Notes: generated from the sequence alone by a model not told the origin. DNA of 35,131 bases from Verrucomicrobiia bacterium (GCA_011525685.1 WYBW01000014.1:1-35131), one strand, 5' to 3'; positions 7,801 to 18,072 are shown, numbered from the stretch's first letter. Program-made: numbers and translations.

Positions 7801-8673
7801 ATGGAATCAGCCACAGCCAAATTGTCGCGGAGCGAGGTGCCGGAGAGCGAGAAGTCGGCGCTGATCAAGTTGCTCGGCGACGAGGACTCCGTGGTGTACG
7901 AAGCCGTGCGGGAAAAGATCCTGTCCTGCGGTCCCGAGGCGCGAACCTGGTTGCGGTCGCCGGCTCTGAGCAGCAATCCCCTGGTCCGGCGCCGGGCGCA
8001 GGAAATCATCCGGTATTTCGACCGCCGCTCGGCGGACGACCGCTTTCTGAGCTTTTGCCTCAAGCACGGCAAGGATTTCGATCTCGAAGCCGCTGCCTGG
8101 CTGCTGGCCCAGACGCAGTATCCGGAGATCAACGTTGAGGCTTACGCCGCGTTGCTGGACAACTTTGCCGCGGAGCTGGAGGAGCGTCTTCCGCTTCAGG
8201 GCCGCGCCGCGCCGTTGCTCACGCGCATGAACGAGTATGTCTTCGGCGAACTGGGCTTCACCGGCAATCAGGAGAATTACTACGATCCGGACAACAGCTA
8301 CTTGAACCGGGTGCTGGACCGGCGCACGGGAAATCCGATCAACCTCAGCTTGGTTTACATGCTGCTGGCCCGCCGGTTGCGCCTGCCGGTGAGCGGCGTC
8401 AATTTCCCGGGGCATTTCCTCTGCCGCTATCAATCGGCCTCCGACGAGCTTTACATCAACGCGTTTGATGGTGGCAAACTCATGACCAAGGGCGATTGCA
8501 TCCATTACCTGGTGCGCGGCAATCACGACTTGCGCGAGGAGTATCTTTCGCCCATCAGCCCGCGCCGCATGTTGGCGCGCATCTGCGGCAACCTGCACCA
8601 GATTTACGCCCGCCTCGGCCACAAAGACAGCGTCACCCGCTTCCAGCGCTACCTCGTGGCGTTGTCACGGTGA
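7801..8673 (+). CDS. SirB1-family transglutaminase-like protein
   Basis: The 290-residue protein has an N-terminal helical region followed by the SirB1/transglutaminase-core-2 region. Landmarks are NYYDPDNSYLNRVLDRRTGNP, INLSLVYMLLARRLRLPVSG and VNFPGHFLCRY. A SPRRMLARICGNLHQIY helix closes the chain, as in the TPR-like tail of the family. The usual catalytic Cys is not obvious in the family position, so a non-catalytic or scaffold role is possible. The ATG at 7801 is preferred over one at 7771 because the extra ten residues look random. Function unknown in general for this family. Confidence 0.8.
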   Translation: MESATAKLSRSEVPESEKSALIKLLGDEDSVVYEAVREKILSCGPEARTWLRSPALSSNPLVRRRAQEIIRYFDRRSADDRFLSFCLKHGKDFDLEAAAWLLAQTQYPEINVEAYAALLDNFAAELEERLPLQGRAAPLLTRMNEYVFGELGFTGNQENYYDPDNSYLNRVLDRRTGNPINLSLVYMLLARRLRLPVSGVNFPGHFLCRYQSASDELYINAFDGGKLMTKGDCIHYLVRGNHDLREEYLSPISPRRMLARICGNLHQIYARLGHKDSVTRFQRYLVALSR

Positions 8674-8730
8674 GGTGAGCCTTCCCTCCGCTGCCGGCCG
8701 GCTTGCGTTGGGCATGACCCGCGCCGCCTG

Positions 8731-9864
8731 TCAATCCGGCAAAGCCCGCCATTGCCGCCGCGCGATGTAGGGATCAATCCGTGCCAGAAGAAAATATGCC
8801 CAGCGTTGTTTGAGTCGTTGCCATAAAGTCCGGGCTTGCCGCCAGGTTGCGGCATCAATTCGCCGGCTGTGTCGTTTGACCTCCTCGAAAATCGCCCGCG
8901 CCTCCGCCGCCAGTTGCGGGTGCTCGATACGGACCATCAACTCATAATTGATGCTCAAGCTGCGCGGATCCAGGTTGGCCGAGCCGACATAGACGGCGTC
9001 GTCCAGGACGAACAACTTGGCATGAAGGACTTGTGGCTCGTATTCGTAAACCTCGACACCGGACTTGAGCATCCGGCGGTAGAGACTTTGCCCGGCCAGT
9101 TGCGAGGTGAGCACGTCCGAGTGTCCGGGCAGGACCAATTGGATGGTGACTTGTCGCCGCGCCGCGCGACCGAACAGGCGGCGCAAACGGCCTGTGGGCA
9201 GAAAGTAGGCGACCATGATTCGGACGTCGCGTGCATGCAAGAAGTCCTTCTGCAGACTCCGGCGGATGGGATTGCGTCCGCGGCCCGGCCCGCTCAACAG
9301 CAACTGCTCGCCCGGCGACGCTCCCGTGCGCTTCAGCGTCGCGCGGCGGAGACGCACGAACCGTTTGTGCCGGAAATCCGCGAGCGCGAACATCTCATCG
9401 AACGATGCCGCCAGTTGCGCTGCCACCGAGCCTTCCAGCCGCAAACCCAGATCCCGCCAGCCGCGCGTGACGCCGTCGCCCTCATACTCGGGTGCGATAT
9501 TGAAGCCGCCGATGAACGCCACCCTGTCGTCGCAGACCAGCAGCTTCCGATGATTGCGGATGCCCAGCCGGTTCAGGGCCGCGGGATTGAAGACGCGCGC
9601 CTCGCCGCCCGCCTCGCGCAACGGGGTCCAAAACGTGTCCGGCAGGCTGTACGAGCCCAAGCCGTCCACCAACACCCGCACCCGCGCGCCGCGCCGCTGA
9701 GCCGCCACCAGCGCCGCGAGAAAACGCTCACCCAGCGGACTGGCGGCAAAGATGTAGGTTTCGAAGCGGACCGACTCTCGTGCCGCGTCAATCGCGGCCA
9801 GCATGGCGGGGAACACTTCGTCCCCCGTCCGCAACCATTGCCAGGGTGTATTCGGCGGCGACAT
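8731..9864 (-). CDS. Cardiolipin synthase-type phospholipase D enzyme
   Basis: The 377-residue protein contains two HKD motifs: H105-K107-D112 (NHRKLLVCDD) and H281-K283-D288 (LHAKLFVLDD), the second followed by VGSANLDPRSL. This layout is typical of ClsA/ClsB-type enzymes, which join phosphatidylglycerol or related lipids into cardiolipin. The protein lacks the two N-terminal membrane helices of ClsA and so resembles the soluble ClsB/ClsC group; the C-terminal YFLLARIDPYIARRQW may bind membrane. ATG at 9864 was chosen because the ORF above it overlaps the divergent DsbD-like gene and has no PLD character. Confidence 0.9.
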   Translation of the reverse strand: MSPPNTPWQWLRTGDEVFPAMLAAIDAARESVRFETYIFAASPLGERFLAALVAAQRRGARVRVLVDGLGSYSLPDTFWTPLREAGGEARVFNPAALNRLGIRNHRKLLVCDDRVAFIGGFNIAPEYEGDGVTRGWRDLGLRLEGSVAAQLAASFDEMFALADFRHKRFVRLRRATLKRTGASPGEQLLLSGPGRGRNPIRRSLQKDFLHARDVRIMVAYFLPTGRLRRLFGRAARRQVTIQLVLPGHSDVLTSQLAGQSLYRRMLKSGVEVYEYEPQVLHAKLFVLDDAVYVGSANLDPRSLSINYELMVRIEHPQLAAEARAIFEEVKRHSRRIDAATWRQARTLWQRLKQRWAYFLLARIDPYIARRQWRALPD

Positions 9865-9972
9865 CCGTGGCAGTTTGCGCAGAGGGAGCCAAATTTGCAA
9901 ACCAGCGGGGCGACCCTCCCACCCAGCCGAAATAGTTTCAAACGTTCCATCGAATCTGGCATCTATACTTGC
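9865..9972. other. Divergent intergenic region, PLD enzyme / DsbD-like gene
   Basis: This 108-bp gap must contain divergent promoters. A TATACT at 9964-9969 looks like a -10 element but is only 3 bp from the GTG start and so cannot serve that start. I see no inverted repeat. Confidence 0.3.
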
Positions 9973-12132
9973 GTGAAACGACTCTTGCTCCTCCTTCCGG
10001 TGGCGGCGGCCTGCCTTTCGCCGGCTGCGCTCCAAGGTGCGAATACCCAGGCTCGGCTCGTGTTGTCCGCGGCGACGGCGCGTCCCGGCGAGACGATCAC
10101 GGCAGGGTTGCGCCTGACCATGAATCCCGGCTGGCATACGTACTGGAAAAATCCCGGCTCGTCCGGCGCCGCCACCAAGATCGAATGGCAACTGCCGCCG
10201 GGCGTGACCGCCGGGGACATCCAGTGGCCGACACCCGAAAAGCTCGTGCCGGAAAAGATGCAGGATGGCCGCGTGGTGCCCGGACAGTTCGACTTCGAGT
10301 TCACCACCTACGTTTATCATGGCGACATCCTGCTGCTCGTGCCGTTGACCCTTGCGCCGGATCTGCCGAGCGGCGCTTTGGAACTCAAAGCGCAGGTGGA
10401 CTGGCTCGAATGTGAAAAGCTCTGCCTTCCCGGGGACGCGAGTGTCACGGCACGTCTGGAGATCGGTGCGGCGTCCATACCCTCCGCCGACGCGGCGCTG
10501 ATCGAAACGTGGCGGAACAAGCTTCCCCAGCCCGCGGACGACTTGTCGCCCCGTGCCGCCTGGGAAGGAGCCGCCAGCGGCAACTCGCGAACACTGGTGG
10601 TGGAGTGGTCAGTGACGGCGAAAGTGGGCGAGCCGGATTTTTTCCCGGACGCCTACGACGAGTTTGAAGTTCAACACGAAACGGAGGTGCTTTCCGCCGG
10701 TCCGGGCACCGTGCGGTTGCGCAAAGACGTCAAGAAACTTGAAGGCGATTGGCCGAAGGAGATTGCCGGCTTGTTGATTCAGAAATCAGGCAAAGAGTTG
10801 CAGAGCTACTCTGTGAAGCTGCCGGTAGCGGAGGCTGACTCCATCGGACCGGCGGTTTCGCCGCTTCCCGGGTCGCAGTCGGTGGGGCGGATGTTGCTCT
10901 ACGCGTTTGTGGGCGGGATGATTTTGAACGTCATGCCGTGCGTGCTGCCGGTGATTGCCCTGAAGATTTTGGGCTTCGTCAGCCAGGCGCGGGAGGAGCC
11001 ACGGCGAGTGCGCGGGTTGGGCTTGGTTTACGGGCTGGGCGTGCTGGTTTCGTTTCTGGTGTTGGCGGGGATTGTCATTGGCGTGAAGGCGGCCGGTCAG
11101 AAGGCCGGCTGGGGCATGCAGTTCAGCAATCCGCAGTTCATCGTGGTGCTCACCGTCCTGATCACGCTGGTGGCGTTAAACCTGTTCGGCGTGTTTGAAA
11201 TCACCTTGAGCGGCGGGCTGATGAGCTCGGCGAGTGGATTGGCTGCGAAACAGGGAACGTCAGGGGCGTTTTTCCACGGGGTGCTGGCCACGGTGCTGGC
11301 CACGCCTTGCACCGCGCCCTTCTTGGGTGTTGCCTTGGGGTTCGCTTTCGCGCAACCGACCCCCATGATCGTGCTCATGTTCCTCATGGTGGGTGCGGGT
11401 CTGGCGGCGCCTTACGTCGTGTTGTCCTGGCAACCGGCGTGGTTGAAGTTCCTGCCCAAACCCGGACCGTGGATGGAGCGATTCAAGGTGGCGATGGGAT
11501 TTCCGATGCTGGCCACCGCCGTCTGGCTGCTCAATTTGACACCCACGTTCTATGGCCGGCGTGTCTGGTGGCTGGGCTTGTTCCTTGTGCTCGTGGCGCT
11601 GGCGGCGTGGATTTTCGGCGAATTTTTCCAGCGAGGCCGCTCGCGTCGCGGACTGGCGCTGGCCTTGGCGTTGGGAGTGATTATCGGGGGCTACGCTTAT
11701 GCCGTGGAAGGGCAACTACAGTGGCGTTCGCCCTTGCCGCCGGACGCGGCCGTTGGTTCGCTGCGGGAGAGCGCTGAGGGCATCGCCTGGCAGCGGTGGT
11801 CGCCCGAGGCCGTGGCCGAGGCCCGCGCCGCCGGCCGACCGATCTTGGTGGACTTCACGGCCGACTGGTGTCTCACGTGCCAGTTCAACAAGAAGACCAG
11901 CCTCGAGATCACTTCCGTGCGCCAGAAGCTCAAGGAGATCAATTCGGTCGCCCTGCTGGGCGATTACACGCGCACGCCGCCGGACATCACGGAGGAGTTG
12001 AACCGCTTCGGGCGGGCGGGGGTTCCGTTGGTGCTGGTCTATCCCCGCAAGGCCGGCGAACCACCGCTGGTTCTTCCCGAGGCGCTCACGCCGGGCATCG
12101 TGCTGCGGGCCTTGGAGCAGGCGGCGCAATAA
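9973..12132 (+). CDS. DsbD-like thiol:disulfide interchange protein
   Basis: The 719-residue protein has three parts. After a signal peptide (VKRLLLLLPVAAACLSPAAL) comes a periplasmic DsbD-alpha-like domain with WLECEKLCLPG, a C-x3-C pair. A CcdA-like membrane core follows, with Cys 323 (MPCVLPVIALKILGF) and Cys 446 (TPCTAPFLG). A C-terminal thioredoxin fold has CLTC at residues 633-636 (DFTADWCLTC). Electrons would pass from cytoplasmic thioredoxin through the core to the periplasm, for cytochrome c maturation or disulfide repair. GTG at 9973 was chosen because the signal peptide begins there; the open frame further upstream is antisense to the PLD gene. Full-length DsbD is about 570 residues, so the alpha region is enlarged. 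Confidence 0.88.
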   Translation: MKRLLLLLPVAAACLSPAALQGANTQARLVLSAATARPGETITAGLRLTMNPGWHTYWKNPGSSGAATKIEWQLPPGVTAGDIQWPTPEKLVPEKMQDGRVVPGQFDFEFTTYVYHGDILLLVPLTLAPDLPSGALELKAQVDWLECEKLCLPGDASVTARLEIGAASIPSADAALIETWRNKLPQPADDLSPRAAWEGAASGNSRTLVVEWSVTAKVGEPDFFPDAYDEFEVQHETEVLSAGPGTVRLRKDVKKLEGDWPKEIAGLLIQKSGKELQSYSVKLPVAEADSIGPAVSPLPGSQSVGRMLLYAFVGGMILNVMPCVLPVIALKILGFVSQAREEPRRVRGLGLVYGLGVLVSFLVLAGIVIGVKAAGQKAGWGMQFSNPQFIVVLTVLITLVALNLFGVFEITLSGGLMSSASGLAAKQGTSGAFFHGVLATVLATPCTAPFLGVALGFAFAQPTPMIVLMFLMVGAGLAAPYVVLSWQPAWLKFLPKPGPWMERFKVAMGFPMLATAVWLLNLTPTFYGRRVWWLGLFLVLVALAAWIFGEFFQRGRSRRGLALALALGVIIGGYAYAVEGQLQWRSPLPPDAAVGSLRESAEGIAWQRWSPEAVAEARAAGRPILVDFTADWCLTCQFNKKTSLEITSVRQKLKEINSVALLGDYTRTPPDITEELNRFGRAGVPLVLVYPRKAGEPPLVLPEALTPGIVLRALEQAAQ

Positions 12133-12194
12133 GCCTGCTGGAGAGCGGCGACCCACGAAAGATGGCTGGCCAACAAGCCTCGTCCGGTGCATGA

Positions 12195-13775
12195 ATGGCC
12201 GGGCAACATTCCATGAACAACACAAAATCCTCGACGCTCACGCAGCGCTTTCTGGACAAACTGGAATACGCGGGCAACAAACTCCCCGACCCGGCCATGA
12301 TCTTTGTCATCGCCCTGGTTTTGACCTGGGTGGCGTCCGCCTTGCTCGCGCCGGTGCAGTTCACGGAAACGGATCCGCGCACGGTGGTGCGCGACGCCGC
12401 CGGTCAGATCACTTCCTCGTCGCCCATTCGCATCCAGAACATGTTGAGCCCGGAAAAGCTCACGATCTTTCTGTCGCGAATGGTGAAGACCTTCACCGAA
12501 TTTCCGCCGCTGGGCGTGGTGCTGGTGGCGATGCTGGGCGTGGCGGTGGCCGAACACACGGGCTTCATCAACGCGGGCATCAAGTATCTCCTGCGCATCA
12601 CTCCGCGAAAGATGCTCACGCCCATGCTGGTGTTGGTGGCCATCATCAGTCATTCGGCGGGCGACACGGGTTATGTGCTGGTGATTCCGCTGGGCGGGAT
12701 CGTGTTTGCCGCGGCCGGGCGGCATCCGGTGGCGGGCATCGCCGCCGCCTTTGCCGGTGTTTCCGGCGGATTCAGCGCGACGTTTCTGCCTTCCGGCTTG
12801 GACCCGTTGTTGCAGGGCTTCACGCAGTCGGCGGCGCAGATCATTGATCCCAGCCGAACGGTGAATCCGCTTTGCAACTGGTATTTCATGGGCGGCTCCT
12901 CGCTGTTGATTGTCCTGGCGGCCTGGTTTCTCACGGATCGCGTCATCGAACCGCGACTGCGCCATCTGCCCGTGGACGGCGACACGCCTCCCAGCGACCT
13001 GCATAATCTGACCGACCCGGAACGGCGCGGCTTCTGGGCGGGCATGGGAACCTTCCTCCTGTTGACCGCCCTGCTCGCCCTCGCGGCGGCGCCCGCCGGT
13101 TCGCCCTTGCGCGCAAAGGACGGCGCGCTCACGTCCCACGGCTCGCCCTTGATGGAGTCCATCGTGCCGTTGATCGCCATCTTCTTTCTGCTGCCCGGCG
13201 TGGTGCATGGCTACGTGGCGGGCACGGTGAAATCGCATCGCGACGTGGTGCAGGGCATGGCCAAGGCGATGGGCGGCCTCGGATACTATCTGGTGATGGC
13301 GTTTTGCGCGGCGCAGTTTACCTATGTTTTCCGCGAGTCCAACGTCGGTGCGCTCATCGCCATCGAGGGCGCGAGTTTTCTCAAGTCGCTGCAACTGCAC
13401 GGCTCGGTGATCATCGTCGGCATCATTTTGCTTTCGATGGTCGTAAACATCCTGATCGGTTCTGCCTCGGCCAAATGGGCGCTGCTCGGGCCGATCTTTG
13501 TGCCCATGCTCATGCAGTTGGGGCTTTCGCCGGAACTGACGCAGGCGGCGTATCGCATCGGTGATTCGAGCACGAACATCATCACGCCGCTGCTGCCGTA
13601 CTTCCCGTTGATCGTGGTGTATTGCCAGCGTTATTCCAAGACCACCGGCATTGGGACGCTCATCTCGACGATGTTGCCGTATTCCATCCTGTTCGCCATC
13701 ACTTGGACCACTTTGTTGATGGTTTGGTGGGCGCTCGGTCTGCCGTTGGGACTGCAGGCGAGTTACACGCCGTGA
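12195..13775 (+). CDS. AbgT-family transporter
   Basis: The 526-residue polytopic protein matches the AbgT (p-aminobenzoyl-glutamate transporter) family: LDKLEYAGNKLPDPAMIFVI near the start, HSAGDTGYVLVIPL, AGVSGGFSATFLPSGLDPLLQG, the SASAKWALLGPIFVPMLM block and RIGDSSTNIITPLLPYFPL. Family members take up p-aminobenzoyl-glutamate or export antifolate drugs. Two starts are possible, ATG at 12195 and ATG at 12213; neither has a clear Shine-Dalgarno site. It follows the DsbD-like gene by 62 bp on the same strand. Substrate specificity cannot be told from the sequence. Confidence 0.9.
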   Translation: MAGQHSMNNTKSSTLTQRFLDKLEYAGNKLPDPAMIFVIALVLTWVASALLAPVQFTETDPRTVVRDAAGQITSSSPIRIQNMLSPEKLTIFLSRMVKTFTEFPPLGVVLVAMLGVAVAEHTGFINAGIKYLLRITPRKMLTPMLVLVAIISHSAGDTGYVLVIPLGGIVFAAAGRHPVAGIAAAFAGVSGGFSATFLPSGLDPLLQGFTQSAAQIIDPSRTVNPLCNWYFMGGSSLLIVLAAWFLTDRVIEPRLRHLPVDGDTPPSDLHNLTDPERRGFWAGMGTFLLLTALLALAAAPAGSPLRAKDGALTSHGSPLMESIVPLIAIFFLLPGVVHGYVAGTVKSHRDVVQGMAKAMGGLGYYLVMAFCAAQFTYVFRESNVGALIAIEGASFLKSLQLHGSVIIVGIILLSMVVNILIGSASAKWALLGPIFVPMLMQLGLSPELTQAAYRIGDSSTNIITPLLPYFPLIVVYCQRYSKTTGIGTLISTMLPYSILFAITWTTLLMVWWALGLPLGLQASYTP

Positions 13776-13781
13776 ACGTAG

Positions 13782-13800
13782 GACAGGCGTCGCGCCTGTC
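13782..13800. repeat. Short perfect hairpin after the AbgT gene
   Basis: GACAGGCG (13782-13789) and CGCCTGTC (13793-13800) enclose a TCG loop, 6 bp after the AbgT stop. It lies between convergent genes, so it may help end transcription, but no T-tract follows it. It may instead be a dispersed repeat. Confidence 0.7.
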
Positions 13801-13868
13801 TCCGTTCAAGGTTCCGCTCAAGCGGCGCATTAAGTTTGGGACGGGCGCAACGCCACTCCGGTATCTCC

Positions 13869-15761
13869 TCAATGCTCGTGCTTGTGCTCCCTCGAGTCGC
13901 CTCCCGCCTCCAGGTAGGCCAGCAGGTCCAGGATTTCCGCCTTCGTCAACGTGTTGAGCAACGCCAGCGGCATCAGCGAAAAGTTCTGCGGCCGTTGCGT
14001 CTGCACCTCGGATTTCTTCAAGGTCTGAATCAGGCTGTCGGACGGCCCGGTCTGCACGGTGAAGGCTTCCGGGTTTTCATCCACGATCATGCCGAACACG
14101 GACTCGCCGTCCTTCAACTCGAACTCGAAGTTGCGGTAACGGTTGGTGATGGCCAGCGACGGTTCGAGGATGTGCCTCAGCAGTTCCGTGCGGTCGCGAT
14201 TGAATTGCTCGAACACGCCGGTCAGGTCGGGGCCGTAAGCAACGCCTTCAGCGCCGAACTTGTGGCAGGAGGCGCAGGCGAGTTTCGTGAACAGTTCCTT
14301 CCCGCGCGCGACGTTCCGGCCTGAGCCGGAGCCGGTCAGTGCGGGCGCGAGATCTTCCACCTTCCACTCCGTCACCTTCGGCGCGGCCGCGGTATGACTG
14401 GCGAGGTATGCTTCCACGTCCGGGACCACCGCGAGCGTGCCCAACATGCGTCGCCAGTGGCCCGGGAAGGTGCAGACGTACTGGTAATCGCCCGGTTCGA
14501 TGGGCGCGGTGAAACTCAACCGGGCTTGCTGGCCCGGATCCACCATGCGCGTGGCGTGGAGAACCTTGGGCGAATCCGGCACGTAGAGCCGGCCCTGGGC
14601 GTCCGGCTCGGCGGACATGTTTTCGGCCGCTGGCCCGATCTCCTCGGCGGCGCCTGGCGCGACGACCAGGAGGTTGTGCGGCATGACATCGTCGTTGATG
14701 AGGATGATCTCCGCGGGCTTGCCGGCCTCCACCACGATCAAGGACTTGTCGTATTGCATCTGCTCCGGAATGGTGCGGATCACAATCACGCTCACGCCAA
14801 GAGCGCGCAGGGTCTTGCCGACGACGGCGGCTTGTTCCGACGGCAACAAGGCGGTCAGGTCGGTGGCGAATTGAAATGCGCTGGTTGCCTCCGGTCCGGT
14901 GCGCTGGTCCACCGGCAGCTCTTGCAGCCAGGCCACCAGGCTGCTGATCAGCGGTGCGGCTTGGTCCGCCGGCCAGGATTTGCGCGGCATGCGTTGGAGG
15001 CTGGCCACCGCCAACGCGCGTTCCGTGTCAGTTTGCACCAGCGCGGCAAGGGTATTGAAGGTTTCCCGCTCCTGACCGGGTACGGCGACGATGGCGGTGA
15101 TGGCCGCGCGGCGCACTTCGGCGGGTTCGGTCCGGTGCAGCAACGGCTCGATTTTCGATCGGAAAGCAGCCCGGAGGCTGGCCTCGCGGACGAGCGGAAC
15201 AGCCAGTACCAAGTCGGTGAGTTTTGATGGCTCGGTCTCCACCCTCTGCCACGCGGGTTCGATGGATGGGTCAGCCGTGATCAAGCCGGCCCATGCGATC
15301 TGGCGGGTCAGCGGTTGTTCTGATTCCGTGGCCAGCGTGGTCAGTCCCTCACGCTTGGCCGCCAGTTCATCCGGTTTGAACTGAAGCAAAACGGTGGACA
15401 GGTCGCGGAGCACGGTTTCTGAGGCCGTCCCCTTTTTGTCCAGAGCGACCAGTCCGCCCATCAACTCGGTGAGCGTGTCCGTTGCGCGGAGTTTCGCGAG
15501 ACCTTCCAGCGCTTCCAAACGGTACTTGCGCTCCAGTCCCGGACGCTGCAGGAGCGCAACATAAACGAATTCACTCCGGGGCGCGGCGATCAGCTCCTGG
15601 TTGGAGAGCCGGCCCAGGACGTAGGCTGCGGCCACCGGGCTTTTCGGAAGGAAAAACGACCTCTGTGGCGCGTCCTCCTCCGCGGCGCGTAGTGCGGGCG
15701 GGGGACAGACCGCCAAGACGGTCATCAGGACGATGAAACCAAGATTGCGAACGCCAATCAT
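13869..15761 (-). CDS. HEAT-repeat/cupredoxin/cytochrome c fusion protein
   Basis: This 630-residue exported redox protein has a signal peptide ([19 protein letters not shown], cleavage near LRAAEE) and a long helical region of HEAT-like repeats (about residues 40-330). A type I copper domain of azurin type follows, with ligands His 362 (MPHNLLVV), Cys 430, His 435 and Met 439 ([10 protein letters not shown]). The last domain is a cytochrome c with CASCH at residues 496-500, ending in [20 protein letters not shown], as in the heme-binding domain common in Planctomycetes and Verrucomicrobia. Electron transfer between copper and heme in one chain is the likely role; the partner is unknown. A His-rich tail (HKHEH) ends it. 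ATG at 15761 was chosen to start the signal peptide. Confidence 0.9.
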   Translation of the reverse strand: MIGVRNLGFIVLMTVLAVCPPPALRAAEEDAPQRSFFLPKSPVAAAYVLGRLSNQELIAAPRSEFVYVALLQRPGLERKYRLEALEGLAKLRATDTLTELMGGLVALDKKGTASETVLRDLSTVLLQFKPDELAAKREGLTTLATESEQPLTRQIAWAGLITADPSIEPAWQRVETEPSKLTDLVLAVPLVREASLRAAFRSKIEPLLHRTEPAEVRRAAITAIVAVPGQERETFNTLAALVQTDTERALAVASLQRMPRKSWPADQAAPLISSLVAWLQELPVDQRTGPEATSAFQFATDLTALLPSEQAAVVGKTLRALGVSVIVIRTIPEQMQYDKSLIVVEAGKPAEIILINDDVMPHNLLVVAPGAAEEIGPAAENMSAEPDAQGRLYVPDSPKVLHATRMVDPGQQARLSFTAPIEPGDYQYVCTFPGHWRRMLGTLAVVPDVEAYLASHTAAAPKVTEWKVEDLAPALTGSGSGRNVARGKELFTKLACASCHKFGAEGVAYGPDLTGVFEQFNRDRTELLRHILEPSLAITNRYRNFEFELKDGESVFGMIVDENPEAFTVQTGPSDSLIQTLKKSEVQTQRPQNFSLMPLALLNTLTKAEILDLLAYLEAGGDSREHKHEH

Positions 15762-15885
15762 GTTTGTATGTGGGAAGTGTTCTCGGAACGGGTGCGGTTG
15801 CCAACGCAAAACTCGGTATTACCGCGATAAGCCCCTTGCGAACTCGGCGGCGAAACCGTATCAGGTTTTCAAACGCCACGTCATC

Positions 15886-16719
15886 ATGACCTTCACGCTT
15901 AAAGCCTGGCGCGGGTTCACGCTCATTGAGTTGCTCGTGGTCATTGCCATCATTGCGATTCTTGCCGCGATGCTGTTGCCGGCGCTGGCCCGGGCCAAGT
16001 CGAAGGCGCAGCAAACGGGCTGCCTCAACAACTATCGCCAGCTCCAGCTTTGCTGGCAGATGTACGCCGACGAGAACTACGACGCGCTCCCGGCCAACGA
16101 GGCCATCAACATCAGCATGAACCGTGCGGGCTTGAGCGTCGGGGCCAATTCCTGGCTGCAAGGCAATGCCTGGACCGACACCAGTCTGACGAACATTCAG
16201 CGCGGGGCACTGTTCCGCTACAATCAATCGGTCAACATCTACAAGTGTCCGGCGGATCGCTCAACGGTTCGCGATCAGGGTGTGCTCCCGCGCACCCGGA
16301 GTGTCTCGATGAGCATGTACATGAACTTTGAGCCTGATCCGTCAGACTCGGATTACCGGAACTGCTGGCACAAGCTGGGTCAGATTCAGCGGCCCGGACC
16401 TTCGCGCGCGATGGTGTTCATTGACGAGCACGAGAAGAGCATCCAGCAAAGCGCGTTTGGCATCAACGCCCCCGACCGCTGGTGGCTGTTTGGCACGGCG
16501 CAATGGACGTGGATCAGCTTTCCGGCCACGCGGCACAACAATGGTTGCGTGCTCACCTTTGCCGACGGGCACGCCGAATCCTGGCGCTGGCTGGAGCCGA
16601 ACACCGCTCGGATTTCCAGCCTGAATGCCTGGATCGTGCTCCAGCCCGGTGCCCGTGGAAACGACCGCGACCTGGATCGGATGTTCCGGGTCGTGCCGGA
16701 GAAGGTGCCGATTTTCTGA
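15886..16719 (+). CDS. Prepilin-like protein with ADGH C-terminal signature
   Basis: The 277-residue protein starts with a type IV prepilin/pseudopilin leader: a short basic peptide, then [20 protein letters not shown], cut by prepilin peptidase before Phe with N-methylation expected. The C-terminal domain has [20 protein letters not shown], the H-x9-DG type signature of the large DUF1559-like family in Planctomycetes and Verrucomicrobia. It also has YKCPADRS, a common block in that family. It would be a membrane-anchored surface or periplasmic protein handled by the type II secretion/pilus apparatus. ATG at 15886 is the start that places the leader correctly. Individual role unknown; these genomes often hold dozens. 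Confidence 0.9.
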   Translation: MTFTLKAWRGFTLIELLVVIAIIAILAAMLLPALARAKSKAQQTGCLNNYRQLQLCWQMYADENYDALPANEAINISMNRAGLSVGANSWLQGNAWTDTSLTNIQRGALFRYNQSVNIYKCPADRSTVRDQGVLPRTRSVSMSMYMNFEPDPSDSDYRNCWHKLGQIQRPGPSRAMVFIDEHEKSIQQSAFGINAPDRWWLFGTAQWTWISFPATRHNNGCVLTFADGHAESWRWLEPNTARISSLNAWIVLQPGARGNDRDLDRMFRVVPEKVPIF

Positions 16720-16845
16720 TGCGCGGGTGGATTCAAGCAGTGAGTGCATCTGGCTTGGTTGGTGTGTCGCGAAGGTGTGGGACCGTGGCTCGCTTTGCTG
16801 AAATCCGCTTGCCGCAAGTTCCAGGTTGAGATACCAAACGCGGCC

Positions 16846-18045
16846 ATGATTAGACTGGTGCGGCTGTCCTGGCTGCTATGGTTGATTCCGGTCACCGCGA
16901 TGGCGCAGGTGGATCCGGTCAAACGCCAGTTGTTTCAGTTCGGATACAACGCCGCCTTGAAGGGGCATGCCCCGCTTTCTGGCTACGCTTACTACTACCA
17001 TAACCAGCCGGAGTTCGTGCGCAGCAACCTGACACTGCGCCTGGCGGTCGCGCCGGTGTATCTTGATTCGGAGCTGGGCATCAGCCGCGTGTTGACGGAG
17101 TACACCGACCTGGGCATCGGGTTGGCCGGCGGCGGTTTTGCCGACACCTACTCCGAAATTCGCGAAGGCAAGTATCGTCCCAAGGAATCCTTCACCGGCC
17201 ACGGCTACGAGGCCTCCATCAGCTTGTATCACCGGGTCAACCCGCATCAGTTGATTCCTTTGAATCTGATGGTGCGCGGCATCTTGCGCCATTCGCTCTA
17301 TTCACGGGATGATGACACCGATTCGGCCTTTGAATTGCCTGAGGACCGCACGACTTGCAGCATCCGCACCGGTCTGCGTTGGGGCGGGCAGGAGCCGATT
17401 CTCTTTCCCTCATTGGCCATGGAATTGTCGGCCTGGTATCGGGGCGATTTTCGCACCGACGACGATCGCTACGGCTTTGACAACGACCGCCGGGTGGAGT
17501 CGGAATCGCACCTGTTCTGGGGGCAGGCCCTGCTGGCCTACACGCTGCCAGAGTTGCAGCACAACTTCCGGCTGAGTCTCACCGTCGGCGCCAGTGTGGA
17601 TGCCGACCGGTTCAGCGCCTACCGGCTGGGCGCACTCCTGCCGTTGGCCGCGGAATTTCCCCTGTCCCTGCCCGGCTATTTCTTCGAGGAACTCAGCGCG
17701 GAACGATTCGCCCTCGCGGGCGTCAGCTACCTCATGCCCTTGGACCGGAGACAGCAATGGAGTTTGCACGCTCAGGTGACGACGGCCTACGTGGATTATC
17801 TCGATGACTTGGAACAACCCAGGCGCTGGAATTCCGGCGTGGCCGGCGGCATTCTGTATCGCTCGCGGGAAGATTTTCTGAAGGTGCTTCTGGTTTATGC
17901 CTACGGAGTGGACGCCGTTCGCGACGGTCATCGCGGCGCGCATAGCGTGGGTCTGCTCCTGCAATTCGACCTCGAGCGTGCCCGGGAGATGTTCAACCCA
18001 GCCGATCCGAATCGCTGGCGCGGCTGGCGGATATTTGGATTCTGA
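16846..18045 (+). CDS. Predicted outer-membrane beta-barrel protein
   Basis: The 399-residue protein begins with a signal peptide (MIRLVRLSWLLWLIPVTAMA, cleavage before QVDPVK). It continues with alternating hydrophobic/polar strands rich in Tyr, Trp and Gly, and ends in a terminal Phe (RGWRIFGF), as outer-membrane proteins do. Blocks such as FGYNAALKGHAPLSGYAYYYH and VSYLMPLDRRQQWSLHAQVT look like surface-spanning strands. ATG at 16846 was chosen because the signal peptide begins there. It follows the prepilin-like gene by 126 bp on the same strand, but a shared function is not evident. I do not recognise a specific family. Confidence 0.75.
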   Translation: MIRLVRLSWLLWLIPVTAMAQVDPVKRQLFQFGYNAALKGHAPLSGYAYYYHNQPEFVRSNLTLRLAVAPVYLDSELGISRVLTEYTDLGIGLAGGGFADTYSEIREGKYRPKESFTGHGYEASISLYHRVNPHQLIPLNLMVRGILRHSLYSRDDDTDSAFELPEDRTTCSIRTGLRWGGQEPILFPSLAMELSAWYRGDFRTDDDRYGFDNDRRVESESHLFWGQALLAYTLPELQHNFRLSLTVGASVDADRFSAYRLGALLPLAAEFPLSLPGYFFEELSAERFALAGVSYLMPLDRRQQWSLHAQVTTAYVDYLDDLEQPRRWNSGVAGGILYRSREDFLKVLLVYAYGVDAVRDGHRGAHSVGLLLQFDLERAREMFNPADPNRWRGWRIFGF

Positions 18046-18072
18046 GCTGGCCGGCGAGCGATTGGCTGCCGT

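Noticed and set aside
9964..9969. TATACT as promoter -10 for the DsbD-like gene
   Set aside because: It lies 3 bp before the start codon, so transcription would begin inside the gene.
8836..9972. Upstream extension of the DsbD-like ORF for 379 codons
   Set aside because: It overlaps the PLD gene in antisense, has no family character, and the signal peptide begins at GTG 9973.
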